From Helianthus annuus (lineage: Eukaryota > Streptophyta > Magnoliopsida > Asterales > Asteraceae), in contig NC_035433.2 in the NCBI RefSeq assembly GCF_002127325.2, positions 13,426,111 through 13,490,110 on the forward strand: a stretch of DNA of 64,000 bases, written 5' to 3'. The notes under the pieces are model-generated. The model saw nothing but the letters and a program-made list of their open reading frames with translations. It had not been told where the DNA came from and made no database searches. Each line of letters starts with the position of its first letter. Position 1 is the stretch's first letter. Of this stretch, positions 22,930-34,682 are shown piece by piece. A program made the position numbers and the translations under genes.

Positions 22930-25900
22930 CTATTGCGAGAATAGATTAGGGTATAGAGAACGAATTGATTCTTCGGATTCCCATGTTGCTTCGCGTTCAG
23001 AGTGATTTTTCCAAAGGATTTTAACGAACGGGATTACTTTCCTACGTAAAACCCTTTCTTGTCGATCTAAGATGGCTTCTGGTTCCTCTTCGTAGGACAA
23101 ATCTTCGTGAATTGAAAGTAACGGATAACTAATGACATGGAGTGGATGATAATTATATCCTCTTAAAGAGGATATATGAAAAACGTTATGAACGTGAGAG
23201 AGTTGAGGCGGTAAAGCCAGTCGATATGACACTTCTCCAATTCTTTCAAGGATTTCAAATGGACCGATGAAACGGGGACTAAGTTTCCCTTTAATTCCAA
23301 ATCTACGAATGCCACGCCAAGGTGATACCTTTAAGAATACGTGGTCACCAATTTTAAATTCGAGGGGTCGTCTATCTTGATCGGCATAGCTCTTTTGTCT
23401 ACTCTGAGCTTCTTTCAATTTTTCTCGGGCTATAATGACTTTTTCATTTGTAATCTGAACTAATTCTGGCCCTTCAATAATCTTTTCTCCGACTTCATCC
23501 CAGCATATAGGTGCACGACATTTCCGACCGTACAAAAGCTCAAAGGGTGCCATGCCAATACTTGCTTGCCAACTGTTGTTGTAAGCGAACTCAACAAGAC
23601 ATAGATATTCATCCCAGTTTCCAGACCATTCAAGTGCACATGCTCGGAGCATGTCTTCCAAGGTCTGAATCGTACGTTCTGACTGCCCATCTGTTTGTGG
23701 ATGGAAAGCCGTACTAAACTTTAGTCGTGTCCCCCAAGCTGCCTGAAAGCCTTTCCAAAATCGTGAGGTAAAACGTGGGTCTCTATCGGAAACAATGGAA
23801 GATGGTGTGCCATGGAGTCGAATAATTTCTTGAAGAAATATTTCGGATAACTTATTAACCGAAAATCCTTGCTGAATTGGTAGAAAATGTGCTGACTTTG
23901 ATAATCTATCGACAACAACCCATACAGCATCATTCTTCTTGAATGTCTTAGGTAAGCCAGTAACAAAATCCATTGTGATTTCATCCCACTTCCATATGGG
24001 AATATCCAATGGCTGCAACAGACCGCTTGCTCGTTTGTGTTCAATTTTCACTTGTTGGCAAGTGAGGCATTTACTTACGTATCGAGCAACGTCTTCCTTC
24101 ATGCCATTCCACCAGAAGTTCTGTCTTAAATCTCTATACATCTTGGTAGATCCTGGGTGAATTGAAAATGGTGAGCTGTGAGCTTCGGCTAACAATGACT
24201 CACGAAGGGTGGAGTCATCGGGTACACAAAGTCTTTTGCCACACCAAATCACCCCCTGATGGTCTATACTAAATTCAGATTGCTTACCCACCTCGAGATT
24301 TTGCACAATTGCCCAAAGTTCTCCATCTTGCTTTTGTGCATCTTTGATCCGCGATATGAGGTCGGGTTCAATCTGCATTCTAGCTAGATATCCATCAGAT
24401 TTACTAAATTGGAGCCAAATGTTCATCCTTTCAAGATCCCTCCTAATATGAGGTTGAATTTGTAGGCAAGATATAGTCCCGGAATTCTTTCGGCTTAATG
24501 CGTCAGCTACAACATTGGCTTTGCCTGGATGGTATTGAATATTTGCGTCATAATCTTTTAAAAGTTCTAACCACCTTCTTTGCCTCATATTTAGCTCTTT
24601 CTGCGTAAATATATACTTGAGGCTCTTGTGATCGGTAAAGATATCACATCTTTCACCATACAGATAGTGTCGCCAAATCTTAAGTGCAAAGACGACTGCG
24701 GCTAGTTCTAAATCATGTGTAGGATAGTTAACTTCATAAGGCTTCAACTGACGGGAGGCATAAGCGATAACCTTCCCATGTTGCATTAGCACACAACCTA
24801 ATCCTTTCTTTGAGGCATCACTGTAGACTTGGTAACCTCCTGATCCAGAAGGGAGAGCGAGTATCGGAGAGGATACGAGTCGTTTCTTTAATTCTTCAAA
24901 GCTTTTCTCTTGTTCCTCATTCCAGGAGTACTTCACCCCTTTTCTTAGGAGTTTTGTGAGTGGTAAAGCAATTACCGAAAATTTTTCAACAAATCTTCGG
25001 TAATAGCCAGCAAGACCCAAGAAACTTCGTATTTCGGTAACAGAAGTGGGTCTTGGCCATTTTGTAATAGCTTCAACCTTTGTTGGGTCTACCATAATTC
25101 CCTCCGCTGATATGACATGACCTAGAAATGACACTTGGCTAAGCCAAAAGTCACATTTGGAAAACTTCGCGTACAACTTCTCATGCCGCAAGGTTCCAAG
25201 TACTATATGTAGATGTGCTTCATGCTCTTCGCGACTCTTAGAATATACCAGAATGTCATCGATAAAGACAATAACGAATTTGTCTAGGAATTGGTGAAAT
25301 ACGCGATTCATCAAATCCATAAAGACTGCGGGTGCATTAGTTAGCCCAAAGGGCATAACCAAAAATTCGTAATGACCATATCGAGTACGAAAAGCGGTCT
25401 TGGGAACATCATCATTCTTGACCTTTAGTTGATGGTACCCAGACCTCAGGTCGATTTTTGAGAAGAACTGAGCCCCCTGAAGTTGATCAAAGAGATCATC
25501 AATGCGAGGCAGAGGATACTGATTACGAATAGTAATCTTGTTCAGCTCTCGGTAGTCAATACATAAACGCATACTACCGTCTTTCTTCTTCACAAATAAG
25601 ACCGGAGCACCCCAAGGTGAAACACTGGGTCTTATAAATCCTAAATCTAACAATTCTTGCAATTGTTCCTTCAACTCCTTCAGTTCCATCGGGGCCATAC
25701 GGTATGGAGCTTTAGAAATAGGTTCGGCACCAGGGATCAAGTCGATGGTGAATTCTAACTGACGGTCGGGTGGTAATCTCGGAAGTTCATCCGGAAATAC
25801 ATCAGGATATTCACGGACAACGGAGTGGCTATCGATACTCTTAATACTAGCAGAAATATCCTTAATCGATGCTAGGAATCCAGCACAGCCGTTTGATATA

Positions 25901-27558
25901 GATTTTCGAGCCTTAAGCGCAGAGATAATTTTAAGAAATTTATGAGCTTGAGTTCCCTGATATATAATATCAGGATGATGAAGATTACCGAAAATAACAC
26001 GGCGAGAATGACAATCTATAGTTACCTGATGTCTAGACAACCAATCTATTCCTAGAATAACATCAAAGTCACACATATGTATTGGAAATAGGTCTGCCTT
26101 ATACACAATAGATTTAATACGGATCGGACAATCCTTATATACGTAAGTGATTACGGACGAAGTTCCTATGGGAGTGGAAATGGTTAAAGTATGATCTAAG
26201 AGAGTTGGTCTTATCGGAAGATACTTAGTAAACGAGTGGGATACTAAAGAATGAGTCGCTCCTGTATCGAATAACACATAGATACTATGTTCACCAATCT
26301 GAAGGGTTCCAGATACAGTACCTGGAACATTAGCAGCGTCAGTAGCAGAAAGTGCGAAAACTCTTCCTCCAACATTGGGTTGATGATTCTTCTTAGTATC
26401 TTTCTTAGGACATTCCTTGATCATGTGTCCAGTTTGGCCACATCTAAAGCAGGCTCCTGTACTTCGGTGACATACGCCTTGATGTCTCTTACCACAAGTA
26501 TTACATAGAGGGTATGTAATCTGATTCGGGTTTACTTGTTGATTTAGTGGTTGAGCTCTAATAGGTTCTGCATACAACTGAATTTGGTTTTGAGCAGGCC
26601 TCGGGTTTTGAAGTCTAGGTTGCCATGGACGTGCTTGATTTCCAAAGTTTGGATTTCCTTGCACTTTGCGAGCTTGATGTGGTGGTGTAGTGGATGATTG
26701 GCCGATTTCCTGCTTAAATTGGCCTTCCCTATTTCTCTTCTTATTATCCCCAGTTCGAGATAGGAATTCTTTCCTTTCGAATTCAAAAGTTTTGATTGCA
26801 TCAGCAACTTCGGTGATATCCTTAAATTTTATGTACATGATCGACTTCCGAATTCGATCATTAACTGCCCACTTGCATTTTTCAGCCTGGACTTCTGCTG
26901 ATCCTGCAACATCTCCTACAATACTAGCCAATCTTGAAAATCGAGTAATGAACTCAGAGGCTGTTTCATCATTCCCCTGTCGAATCACTGCATACTCCCT
27001 GATATAAGCTTCTTTATCAGCGGTCGAAAAATACTTGTCGTAAAAGATATTACGAAAGTCGACCCATGAAAGATTAGCGTCAAAATCATCCCCTCCTTTG
27101 ACTTGCTTATATCCTTCCCACCAAGTTTGTGCGTCATCTTCAAATTTGTAGGTAGCCAGTCTAACTTTGTATTGCTCCGGAACTCCAAGAACTCCGAAGA
27201 TCTTTTCAATGTGAGCTATCCAGTTTCTTGCTTCGACTGGATTAGTAGCGTGACTAAAGGATTTCGGTTTTTGTTTTTGAAATTTACTAATCCATATGTC
27301 TATAGTATAAGTAATATTGTTCGTGGTATTCTCACGGGTTTGACCACTAGAGATTGGATTAGTGTTAGTGTGTTCTGGATGACGAGTTTGTTGAATAACG
27401 GCCTCAGCTGTTTGGGCAACAAGGTTTGGAAGCAACCCAGCAACAGCCTGGTTGATAGCATTAACTATGTTTGGATCAACTGGAGTCTCATTCGAAGAAG
27501 TGTTGTTACGTTCATGGTTAGTACGAGTATTCCTACGTGGCGGACGACGAGGAGGCAT
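22930..27558 (-). CDS. gag-pol: G1 gag-pol polyprotein, intact, with chromodomain
   Basis: The 1,542-residue frame is unbroken. In order it shows the gag capsid core (about 105-260, [20 protein letters not shown]), a CCHC knuckle near 370 ([14 protein letters not shown]), and aspartic protease with [10 protein letters not shown] near 430. RT (about 620-800) has [12 protein letters not shown] and catalytic [10 protein letters not shown]. RNase H (about 900-1010) has [13 protein letters not shown] and FTDHKSL. Integrase (about 1090-1330) has [11 protein letters not shown], the H-H-C-C zinc region (CLTCQQVK), and catalytic [17 protein letters not shown] and [12 protein letters not shown]. The C-terminal chromodomain has [14 protein letters not shown] and [17 protein letters not shown]. 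All catalytic residues I can check are present. A single frame implies gag and pol are made as one precursor. It starts at the first ATG after the leader ([14 protein letters not shown]). Confidence 0.96.
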   Translation of the reverse strand: MPPRRPPRRNTRTNHERNNTSSNETPVDPNIVNAINQAVAGLLPNLVAQTAEAVIQQTRHPEHTNTNPISSGQTRENTTNNITYTIDIWISKFQKQKPKSFSHATNPVEARNWIAHIEKIFGVLGVPEQYKVRLATYKFEDDAQTWWEGYKQVKGGDDFDANLSWVDFRNIFYDKYFSTADKEAYIREYAVIRQGNDETASEFITRFSRLASIVGDVAGSAEVQAEKCKWAVNDRIRKSIMYIKFKDITEVADAIKTFEFERKEFLSRTGDNKKRNREGQFKQEIGQSSTTPPHQARKVQGNPNFGNQARPWQPRLQNPRPAQNQIQLYAEPIRAQPLNQQVNPNQITYPLCNTCGKRHQGVCHRSTGACFRCGQTGHMIKECPKKDTKKNHQPNVGGRVFALSATDAANVPGTVSGTLQIGEHSIYVLFDTGATHSLVSHSFTKYLPIRPTLLDHTLTISTPIGTSSVITYVYKDCPIRIKSIVYKADLFPIHMCDFDVILGIDWLSRHQVTIDCHSRRVIFGNLHHPDIIYQGTQAHKFLKIISALKARKSISNGCAGFLASIKDISASIKSIDSHSVVREYPDVFPDELPRLPPDRQLEFTIDLIPGAEPISKAPYRMAPMELKELKEQLQELLDLGFIRPSVSPWGAPVLFVKKKDGSMRLCIDYRELNKITIRNQYPLPRIDDLFDQLQGAQFFSKIDLRSGYHQLKVKNDDVPKTAFRTRYGHYEFLVMPFGLTNAPAVFMDLMNRVFHQFLDKFVIVFIDDILVYSKSREEHEAHLHIVLGTLRHEKLYAKFSKCDFWLSQVSFLGHVISAEGIMVDPTKVEAITKWPRPTSVTEIRSFLGLAGYYRRFVEKFSVIALPLTKLLRKGVKYSWNEEQEKSFEELKKRLVSSPILALPSGSGGYQVYSDASKKGLGCVLMQHGKVIAYASRQLKPYEVNYPTHDLELAAVVFALKIWRHYLYGERCDIFTDHKSLKYIFTQKELNMRQRRWLELLKDYDANIQYHPGKANVVADALSRKNSGTISCLQIQPHIRRDLERMNIWLQFSKSDGYLARMQIEPDLISRIKDAQKQDGELWAIVQNLEVGKQSEFSIDHQGVIWCGKRLCVPDDSTLRESLLAEAHSSPFSIHPGSTKMYRDLRQNFWWNGMKEDVARYVSKCLTCQQVKIEHKRASGLLQPLDIPIWKWDEITMDFVTGLPKTFKKNDAVWVVVDRLSKSAHFLPIQQGFSVNKLSEIFLQEIIRLHGTPSSIVSDRDPRFTSRFWKGFQAAWGTRLKFSTAFHPQTDGQSERTIQTLEDMLRACALEWSGNWDEYLCLVEFAYNNSWQASIGMAPFELLYGRKCRAPICWDEVGEKIIEGPELVQITNEKVIIAREKLKEAQSRQKSYADQDRRPLEFKIGDHVFLKVSPWRGIRRFGIKGKLSPRFIGPFEILERIGEVSYRLALPPQLSHVHNVFHISSLRGYNYHPLHVISYPLLSIHEDLSYEEEPEAILDRQERVLRRKVIPFVKILWKNHSEREATWESEESIRSLYPNLFSQ

Positions 27559-27682
27559 CTATAAGAATAGACATAGGAGTTAAAATCAAATAAGAGATCA
27601 AGTTGAATCCTATCATAGATATCTACCCATTCCTCACAGGTCTTAATTACTATCTTCAAGTTTTCTACAGGAAAGAGCCTTT

Positions 27683-27694
27683 GCTCTGATACCA
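27683..27694 (-). promoter_or_regulatory. G1 primer-binding site (tRNA-iMet type)
   Basis: TGGTATCAGAGC on the minus strand, four bases inside the 5' LTR end. It matches the usual plant initiator-Met tRNA 3' end complement. Confidence 0.85.
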
Positions 27695-27698
27695 TAGC

Positions 27699-29538
27699 TG
27701 TAACACCCCAACCCGGAAGGGCTGACGTGTCACAATAACGGTAGCATAACAAAAGTCATAATTCCATTTATTTATTTGATAAGGATACAACCATACGACT
27801 ATTAAAATTTATACACAAGCGGAGATATTCATCTTAATTAACTTAATATCTTCAGATTTATTCCTATGCTTTATTCTTCTCTCTTTTCCCCTCCCAAAGT
27901 AACTTGTGGACCTGTATGTACAAAAAGTTTACGGAATGAGCCGAATGCTCAGTACGGAATTATAGGCTCAAATAACAAATAAATGCTTCATATGAAATCT
28001 TATCCGGATGGAACTTTAGGCGAAAATGATACGATGCAAGAACAAAATTTCATAATCATATCTTACGGATGTACCCATGAGCAAACTTAAAACGTGACAA
28101 TACACAGGTAGCTACTCCTGTATATTTATCACATGAGATGGCGAATTGGCATACCCGTTATCCACCTCCTTATACTTATACTTAAACTCTAGGATCGATC
28201 CATACGCCTCCTAATAGCTTTATGTACCACACTTGTACTTAAGAGACGCCGTGAACTAATCTCTCCGTCACGGATGGAGCACATGATGTTGATGCCACAA
28301 CAACATGCTCGTGGGACACTCCACGAGAAGCGATACTCAGGGTATCAGAGTACAAATGGTCTTATTCACATAACTTATAAAACTTATTTTCATAACAAAA
28401 CGGAACATATATCGGAACATGCGATAATGAGTGTAACAACATAATACTATCGCATGACATGAAAACTAAATCAATTGATAGGAATTGAACGGACTGTCAA
28501 ATGAATCGATAATCAAAGATGTGAGGAGTAATTTAGTGGTTTTATAACAATTTGAATATGAAGCAATAAAGAGTGGGGTAAGGATCCGTACCTTAATAAC
28601 TCCAAAGTGAAGCTACCTTATGCTAATATTTTAGATTTATATGGGCAGAGTTTAGATTACTGATTAATCTTTTAACCTAATTTCACAATAATGCACACAA
28701 AACAGAGTTAGTGATCAATACAACGATTACGATAATTCCCCGAGATCAATTTGGACAATGAATGTCCAAGTGCAATACTTCGGCTCATTTATCAAAATGA
28801 CAAACGATAAAGTACAGTACTTCGGCTCGTATATCGAATCATCGACAACGATAAAGTACACTGCTTCGGCTCAGTCATCGGATTACCGATGATAGATGAA
28901 GCATAACCCAAATATGGGCAGCACTTAGATATTCTTTGGGATATATTGATTCCGGACAATGAATCGTAATAGCGATCGAGTAATTACCCTGATTGCGGCA
29001 GCACCTCGATAATAGTGTGTGTGTTAATTGAAGTAAAACGACGATAACTCTGTGTATATTGTGAGTTTTTCCGTCGATTTTGTGCCAGAAATCAAGTCCC
29101 AGACTCCTCTATTTATACCCGAATTTTGACACCGTCGCGTAGCGCGAGGGGTATCACTTGTAGGCGTCGCGCTACGCTATTGGTAATTTATGTTAGGCGA
29201 AATTTGTCCCTGTCGCGTAGCGTGAGGGGTAACCCCTATACGTGTCGCGCTACGCGAGTGGTAACCTATTTTCTATAGGTAGCTTCGTGTCTAAGTAGCT
29301 TAGCTGAGTTGATAAAATTGTAAAATTCAAAACGGCCAGCAAGTTATTTAGATAATCGTAACTAGGGTTTTGTCCCCCCTGAGTTTTAGGGGCCCTGATC
29401 CTGAGTCTGATTGTTCTAAAAATTTTTAGGGTTCATGCCAATTTACTTGGGTGTCTCATTTAGGGTTTCCTTAATAAATAATTACTATTATTCTTTTTAT
29501 TTCTATAAAAAAATGATTTTAAATTTATGGGCATTACA
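27699..29538 (-). repeat. G1 5' LTR
   Basis: This copy is 1,840 bp at an offset of 7,019 from the 3' LTR. Every line compared by eye is identical. Its TATAAATA at 29110-29117 is the likely active promoter. Confidence 0.95.
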
Positions 29539-29611
29539 TAAGTTGACGAACCTCTCTTTGTTTCAGGGGAAGGTTCAATCCCCTTATATTCCATACACCA
29601 ATACTACCCGT
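29539..29611 (-). pseudogene. L5 ORF2 first codons, start codon changed to ACG
   Basis: This 73-bp piece holds the ORF2 start separated by G1. It overlaps the ORF1 stop as in L1, but the expected ATGGATAG reads ACGGGTAG. The first sense codons give GSIGVWNIRGLNLPLKQREV, which joins in frame to the piece ending at 20679. Without ATG, translation would need a non-AUG start or another mechanism. Confidence 0.75.
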
Positions 29612-31262
29612 GGACACCAGGTTGACCGGGAGTGCTTGCCCCCTCAGATTTTTTGTTACTAGTACCAGCACACATAAACTCTGATATTTCCGTTTGAAGA
29701 TCATCAATAACCCCATCATCCTCGTTAGGAACTCGTATCGGCTCATTTTCATAGCTCAGGTCCACATAGGGAGCTCCCTCCAGAGAATTGTCACTAGAAA
29801 GCGCAGCAAACGAATTCTGGGTCTTAATACTACTTTTATTGTGACCATTACCTCCATTACCATGCTTACTCTTACCATTCTTGTTCAAAAATTCATCATC
29901 TTTTTTCGTTCCAGACGAACTGGCACCCGACGAACCATTACCACCCGACAAGCCATTACCACCCGACGAACCATTACCACCCGCCGAATCATTACCACCA
30001 TTAGCAGCCGTACTCGTGGCAGCCCTAGGAATAGAAGATTTTTGCCTATAGACAAATCTGGCCTTTTGCTTCTTTTGTGGAAATCCATGTTTAGCCGTTT
30101 TCCTTTTATCAGTCACAAAACCATCCTGGTCAATAGATACTTTTTTGGACATCTCCGGTTCTACCTTCGGACAAGACGAACCATCATGGCCAAAAAGACA
30201 ACATTCAGCACATCTTTTAGGTCTCCATTCGTATTCAACCTTGATTTCCTCCATAACATAACCCTCTTCAACCAATTTGGGAACAGCTACCACTATATGA
30301 TCTTTCAACTCCTTATCCGCTGAAATCTCAATCATAGCACGAGCGAAACTCGTCCTCCCCCAATTATCAATACACATATCAGCAGTGTAATTATCTAACC
30401 TCTTCGGGGTCCCAATCTTCGAAGCCAAAAGACTCAGGCCATCATCAGTGTAAACAGCAATAGGAACGTTATGAAACTTAACCCAAACAGGGACCGATTT
30501 GATTCCATCCTTCCTAAGTGTAACAGCCGGGGTCCATACGTTGAGAAATAACGGAACTTTCCGAATGAGCCAAGGACCACCTTCAAGGACCTTATTCATT
30601 CCTTCAGTCGAATCAAACTTAAAAAAGAAGAACCCGTTGGAGTTCATCATAGCCTTAGAGAATCCATACTTGTTCCATACATTTTTAGCATAATACTCTA
30701 CCACCGGGAATGGAAGTCTACTTCCCAAAAAATAACCATACAAGACATTTTCAAACCTATCCTGCACTTTCTGAACCGCTTCTTTTGGGATGACAACGTC
30801 AGCATTCTCCATCACCTCGTGGGCCTCAATCAACCTAAAGTTCACCACCCTTTTAACTCCACCCGAAGACTGAAGCTTATCAGCATAGGATACCGGCTTA
30901 GTCACATTCTCACTTGAACAATTAGTGTTAGCAACCGGATTCTGCACTGGCACAGTCACCTTCTCCAATTCATTGATAATGTTAATTACCCTTTGCTCAT
31001 TCCGTACCATACCGCGTCTAGGCAACATCGGGTTTCCATCAATATTCAGAGGTTTCGCAAACAATGGAGTATTATCTTTCAAATCCTGAACAGTCAACGG
31101 CTTCGAGCTAATAAATACGTCCCCATACATTTTTTCAGAAAAAGACTTAAACCCTAAATCTTCCATTGTATTATCTCTGCTAGGGTTTCCCACACCACTA
31201 CTCGTGACAGGTAATGGCGGGTTACCCCTATCATCTTTGGGCAAATTATCACTCGGATTCAT
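29604..31262 (-). CDS. L5 ORF1 protein, intact (DUF4283, CCHC knuckle)
   Basis: The 552-residue frame starts MNPSDNLPKDDRGN and has no internal stop. A variable N-terminal third comes first. DUF4283 follows at roughly 180-345 (YGYFLGSRLPFPVVEYYAKN, VPVWVKFHNVPIAVYTDDGL), then a C-x2-C-x4-H-x4-C knuckle (CAECCLFGHDGSSC). A Gly/Ser/Asn-rich low-complexity stretch (repeats of SGGNG) and an acidic tail ending ASTPGQPGVHG complete it. The role is binding and packaging LINE RNA. The Gly-rich repeat is unique to this copy among the five ORF1 proteins here and could promote condensation; that is inference. Confidence 0.92.
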   Translation of the reverse strand: MNPSDNLPKDDRGNPPLPVTSSGVGNPSRDNTMEDLGFKSFSEKMYGDVFISSKPLTVQDLKDNTPLFAKPLNIDGNPMLPRRGMVRNEQRVINIINELEKVTVPVQNPVANTNCSSENVTKPVSYADKLQSSGGVKRVVNFRLIEAHEVMENADVVIPKEAVQKVQDRFENVLYGYFLGSRLPFPVVEYYAKNVWNKYGFSKAMMNSNGFFFFKFDSTEGMNKVLEGGPWLIRKVPLFLNVWTPAVTLRKDGIKSVPVWVKFHNVPIAVYTDDGLSLLASKIGTPKRLDNYTADMCIDNWGRTSFARAMIEISADKELKDHIVVAVPKLVEEGYVMEEIKVEYEWRPKRCAECCLFGHDGSSCPKVEPEMSKKVSIDQDGFVTDKRKTAKHGFPQKKQKARFVYRQKSSIPRAATSTAANGGNDSAGGNGSSGGNGLSGGNGSSGASSSGTKKDDEFLNKNGKSKHGNGGNGHNKSSIKTQNSFAALSSDNSLEGAPYVDLSYENEPIRVPNEDDGVIDDLQTEISEFMCAGTSNKKSEGASTPGQPGVHG

Positions 31263-31708
31263 AAAGGAACTTTAGCAGCAACTATCTCCACGGTTATCTA
31301 AAGCATGCAACGTAAACGAATAGCAAAACCCTAATAGCCGACAAGAACCAATACCTGAGAAAATCACACACACCCGAACTTGATGAATAACTAGTAGCAA
31401 TACAGCAAACCCTAATCCGCCACCACTCCAAACCATGCAACGAATTCAAAGCAAGAAAACCCGAGCAAGTTGGCAGTAAACCCTAGCAATAAAAACGAAA
31501 CGAAACAAACCCTAAACCTGATTTCAAAAGATTAGAAACCACGGTAGAAGTCTAGAAACCTTACTCAGAAGGATCGACAACACCACAATTGCTAACCCAG
31601 ATCAATCAAGAATAAGATCAGATGAACAAGAAGCTAGGGTTTCTCAGTAGTCGCCAAAATCGCCCAGAGCCAGTCTCCTTCTTCTACTGTAACGAACAAG
31701 TTTATTCG
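31263..31708 (-). promoter_or_regulatory. L5 5' UTR with telo-boxes
   Basis: The complete 5' leader extends up to the TSD. AAACCCTA-type motifs recur (near 31325, 31409, 31482, 31509 and 31634). I infer an internal promoter. Confidence 0.5.
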
Positions 31709-31723
31709 TGGCCATAATGTTTT

Positions 31724-33243
31724 AGCACATGCTTAATGGCAATTGGTTCCCATCGTTTTTCTGGTTTCGATTTCATCGTCTTACAAAAGGTATTGCATCA
31801 TCAGGGTCACCGGGTCTCCCTACCCTTGCCCAACAAGTACATCAGCATATCTAAATTACGTAGTCAGACGTGGTCCTCACCAATCTCCACAATCTTGGGG
31901 TCTCTACCCAGTCGTAACGCAATTTGCGTTATCCAGACACCGACATTTCTGGTGACTAAGGTGGGGGAGGAAAGAAAAGTAAACTATCGACATGCTTGAG
32001 TTCCTCCGCGAGTTTGTATATTCCTCGAAGTAGTCAACTGATTCGCCGCTCAATGGTAAAAGGAACGAGTATCGAAATCCTGGGGTCGGTGAAATATCAG
32101 AGGTCAAGAGCATGAAAGGGATCCTGATGTACGTGGCGGATCAAGGCATGCTGGTGGAGGACGTGGTGTTTTACTAAAAATTTTCAGACAATATGTTGCC
32201 TTGTGATGTAGACACTTAACTTATGTTGCTATGTAATGTTTTGCATTTGAAGTTGCCCTTTGTAGTGTCAGCTCAAGCTTCAACGTTCCACGACTCATAT
32301 CCTCAACTGCAATTGATGTTACAGGAGCAACTTATCCTGTGTGTGTTCTTCATAATGCGAGAAATGGTAAGGGTTTATAGTTAGTATAGTACGTTTATAG
32401 GGACCACCGAATCGGCTTATCAAGCGTTGTAGAGGTGAATGTAGCAAGCGGTGCGGCCTGGAGCATCGGCGCGGGTATGTCCTGACAGAAAGTGTTAGGC
32501 ACGATGGCGCAACGGGCGTCGATCTTCACAAGGGAAAACGAACCTCTCCACAAATGGGGGGGGGTTGCCTGATGCAGGTAGATATAAGGGGTGCGATGTC
32601 AGGCAGTCTAAAAAGAAACAAGATCGTGATCACGTATAGGTGTAGGTTCAGCAGGCGCAACATCAAGCCGTCCCAAATGGTGTAGTAGCTGGCCCAAGTG
32701 CAGGCTCCGGGTCACGTAACGGTGTGGTGAGTATCAGTGGTGAGTGTGGGAACAAAGGTGCATCCATAGGAACTGAAACTGGGGCTGAAACAGGAGTCAC
32801 AGAGGGGGGTGTAACAGGTACCATGAAAAGTGGGTAGCCATTGTCATCGTCTATCCACCCATTTCGGGTGTGCGTGTATCGAGGATCAACTTGGGTCAAA
32901 GAGGCGCATGATCGAACTGTACAGACACAAGGTCAGGAAAAAGGGGCAACAACAGGATCAGTAGGAATATCAGCAATGTGGGGGAGCATCAACATGGGCA
33001 TCAACAGCATGCTCATCCTCCAACAGTGGAGCAACAAAAGGACGTTCATGATTAGGTACATCATCAAACAAAGGATCAACAGCGGGTACATCAGCAGGAA
33101 TAGAGTCATGCTCGAATACGGGGTCTAGAGCAACTACTGGCTCGGGGGCCACTGCCGGCTCCGGATCGTCAGACTTCTTCTCAAAATTTGCGTGGTCAGC
33201 AACATTGGGTCAACAGGGGCTACGGGATCCACCACGGGCTGAT
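31724..33243 (-). other. Element C gag-upstream region, decayed
   Basis: Minus-strand fragments at 32970-33152 (PEPVVALDPVFEHDS) and 32663-32899 (DPRYTHTRNGWIDDDNGYPLF) are Pro/Asp-rich and appear to continue the acidic frame at 33244-33789 through frameshifts. I do not recognise a domain. From 31724 to about 32660 I see nothing coding. Confidence 0.45.
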
Positions 33244-33789
33244 CTAGTTGGATATATTCAATGTTATGATCAAACTCAAAGCTAGGGGCGGGGCTATAGA
33301 GGATGCCCTATCAGGATCTGAACCGTGAGAAAAGTGATGTGCACTCTGAGTGTGTGGTGGTACGGAGACCACAGACTCGAAAGAGTCCGGGACGGGTGAG
33401 TGAGCAGGTGACTCTTCAGCGGGAGCATCTGCGAGCAACAGAAGGTCACCAGCGGCTAGAAGGGCCTTGCCCTGAACATCATCCTCTAGGGGCTCGTCAT
33501 CAAACAGATCGACGTCGTCATCAGCGTCGGCGTTGAGAAGTACATCATAAGCAGGATAAACGGCCAAAGGTATGGGAGCAGGGACCTTTACGAGCGGTAG
33601 GTCCCCGGCCAAAGGGCCATCAGCGAGCTTGGCGGCAACACCGGGTAACGAGAAGAGCTGGAAATCATCCTCATCCGTGCTGGTGGTATCCGAAGTGTGT
33701 ACCTCACTTTCGGTCATAACCTCGTCGTACGACACGATTGCTAAAGGATCCAAGGTGTCCGTCACTTCAGTATCTGAAGAGCAGGCCAT
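33244..33789 (-). pseudogene. Acidic, Asp/Pro-rich N-terminal frame of element C gag region
   Basis: From the ATG at 33789 the frame reads MACSSDTEVTDTLDPLAIVS. It continues for about 180 residues with many Asp, Glu, Pro and Ala and no Cys knuckle or enzymatic motif. Its place after the primer site and leader and before the gag core suggests an N-terminal gag extension of this gypsy group. It is interrupted by frameshifts before reaching the core. The function is unknown. Confidence 0.5.
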
Positions 33790-33895
33790 GCTGTTTTGTA
33801 ACACAAACATACACATGCACAAATAATCAATCACATAGTCAAATAAACACATTAGCCATCAATTAAGCAATCAAATAGTTCTCCTAGTCCCACTA

Positions 33896-34184
33896 GCCTC
33901 CCAGCCTCCCAGACTGATCTTCCTAGTCCCATTAGCCTAATTCTCCAGCCTCTCAGACTGCTCTTCCTAGTCCCACTAGCCAAATTCTCCCAGCCTCTCA
34001 GACTGCTCTTCCTAGTCCCACTAGCCAAATTCTCCCAGCCTCTCAGACTGCTCTTCCTAGTCCCACTAGCCAAATTCTCCCAGCCTCTCAGACTGCTCTT
34101 CCTAGTCCCACTAGCCATCTACCTCGGCCTCCCAGACCGAGCCTCGGCCTCCCAGACCGAGCCTCAGCCTCCCAGACTGAGCCT
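33896..34184 (-). repeat. 45-bp tandem repeat and 20-bp repeat in element C leader
   Basis: Five copies of a 45-bp unit (CTTCCTAGTCCCA recurs at 33918, 33963, 34008, 34053 and 34098) are followed by three copies of a 20-bp unit around GCCTCGGCCTCCCAGACCGA. Because 45 is a multiple of three, the minus strand stays open and reads repeats of ASGTRKSSLRGWENL. It lies between the primer site and the acidic frame, so it is probably leader RNA. Confidence 0.8.
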
Positions 34185-34290
34185 ATACATAATAAATAAA
34201 ACGTGCTCAACATTTGTTTATAAAAACGTTTTGGATCTGGACTTAAGTGGTATGCAGTAAAAATGTTTTCGTGAGAGCCCTAGTGATCAG

Positions 34291-34303
34291 AGCTCTGATA
34301 CCA
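34291..34303 (-). promoter_or_regulatory. Element C primer-binding site (tRNA-iMet type)
   Basis: TGGTATCAGAGCT on the minus strand, three bases from the 5' LTR end at 34307. Confidence 0.85.
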
Positions 34304-34682
34304 AGCTGTCACACCCTGGCTTTGCGGAAGCGTGGTTAATTTGGTGTAACTTCTTAATACCATAGCTTAATCATAAGAAAGCTATATGAAAATAAAACCA
34401 TGCAAGATCATCCATTGATTTGAGTTTCAAAATAAAAGTACCACAACATTGTTTTTAAAGTATTTTTTGGGTAAAGGGTTACCCCGGTGATTCTATTAAA
34501 ATGCAACCGCAATGAAGTACAAGTAGTGAGGATGTGTTCCACACTAGTTCATATACAGGACATGCCCCATATATGTAAAACAAAACAAAACCAAAGAGCT
34601 ATAAAACCCCAAAAACCTAGTCTACTATACATCATGACTCGACATCTAGTAGACAAACAATGCAAAACACAAACACATAATG

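Larger units (their letters stand above)
20680..29538 (-). mobile_element. G1: complete Ty3/gypsy chromovirus, recently inserted
   Basis: This 8,859-bp element is bounded by TAAGT duplications (20675-20679, 29539-29543). Both LTRs are 1,840 bp and I find no difference between them by eye. Primer site, polypurine tract, one intact gag-pol frame and a C-terminal chromodomain are all present, so it appears structurally complete. Identical LTRs imply recent insertion, because they are copied from one template and diverge only afterwards. The chromodomain and chromovirus-type pol suggest the Tekay/Del lineage (from family knowledge; not confirmed by phylogeny). Confidence 0.95.
16879..31708 (-). 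mobile_element. LINE L5, near-complete L1-type element carrying G1
   Basis: L5 is flanked by TGGCCATAATGTTTT at 16864-16878 and 31709-31723. It has poly(A) at its left end, the terminal stem-loop at 16886-16901, ORF2, ORF1 and a full 5' UTR. G1 (20680-29538) is inserted near the start of ORF2; without it the element is about 6.0 kb, a normal plant L1 length. ORF1 is intact. ORF2 has one single-base frameshift near 18205, and its start codon reads ACG instead of ATG. It is the best-preserved autonomous-type LINE in the window. Confidence 0.92.

Noticed and set aside
27683..27694. tRNA-like sequence (also at 34291, 43176, 48126, 63043)
   Set aside because: These are 12-13 bp primer-binding sites complementary to initiator tRNA, not tRNA genes.
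29694..30323. Plus-strand 209-codon frame rich in Thr/Arg/Ile
   Set aside because: It is the antisense shadow of the L5 ORF1 repeat region.
33852..34118. Small minus-strand protein made of 15-residue repeats
   Set aside because: It is explained by a 45-bp tandem repeat in the element C leader; no evidence of translation. Kept only as a repeat and a low-interest finding.
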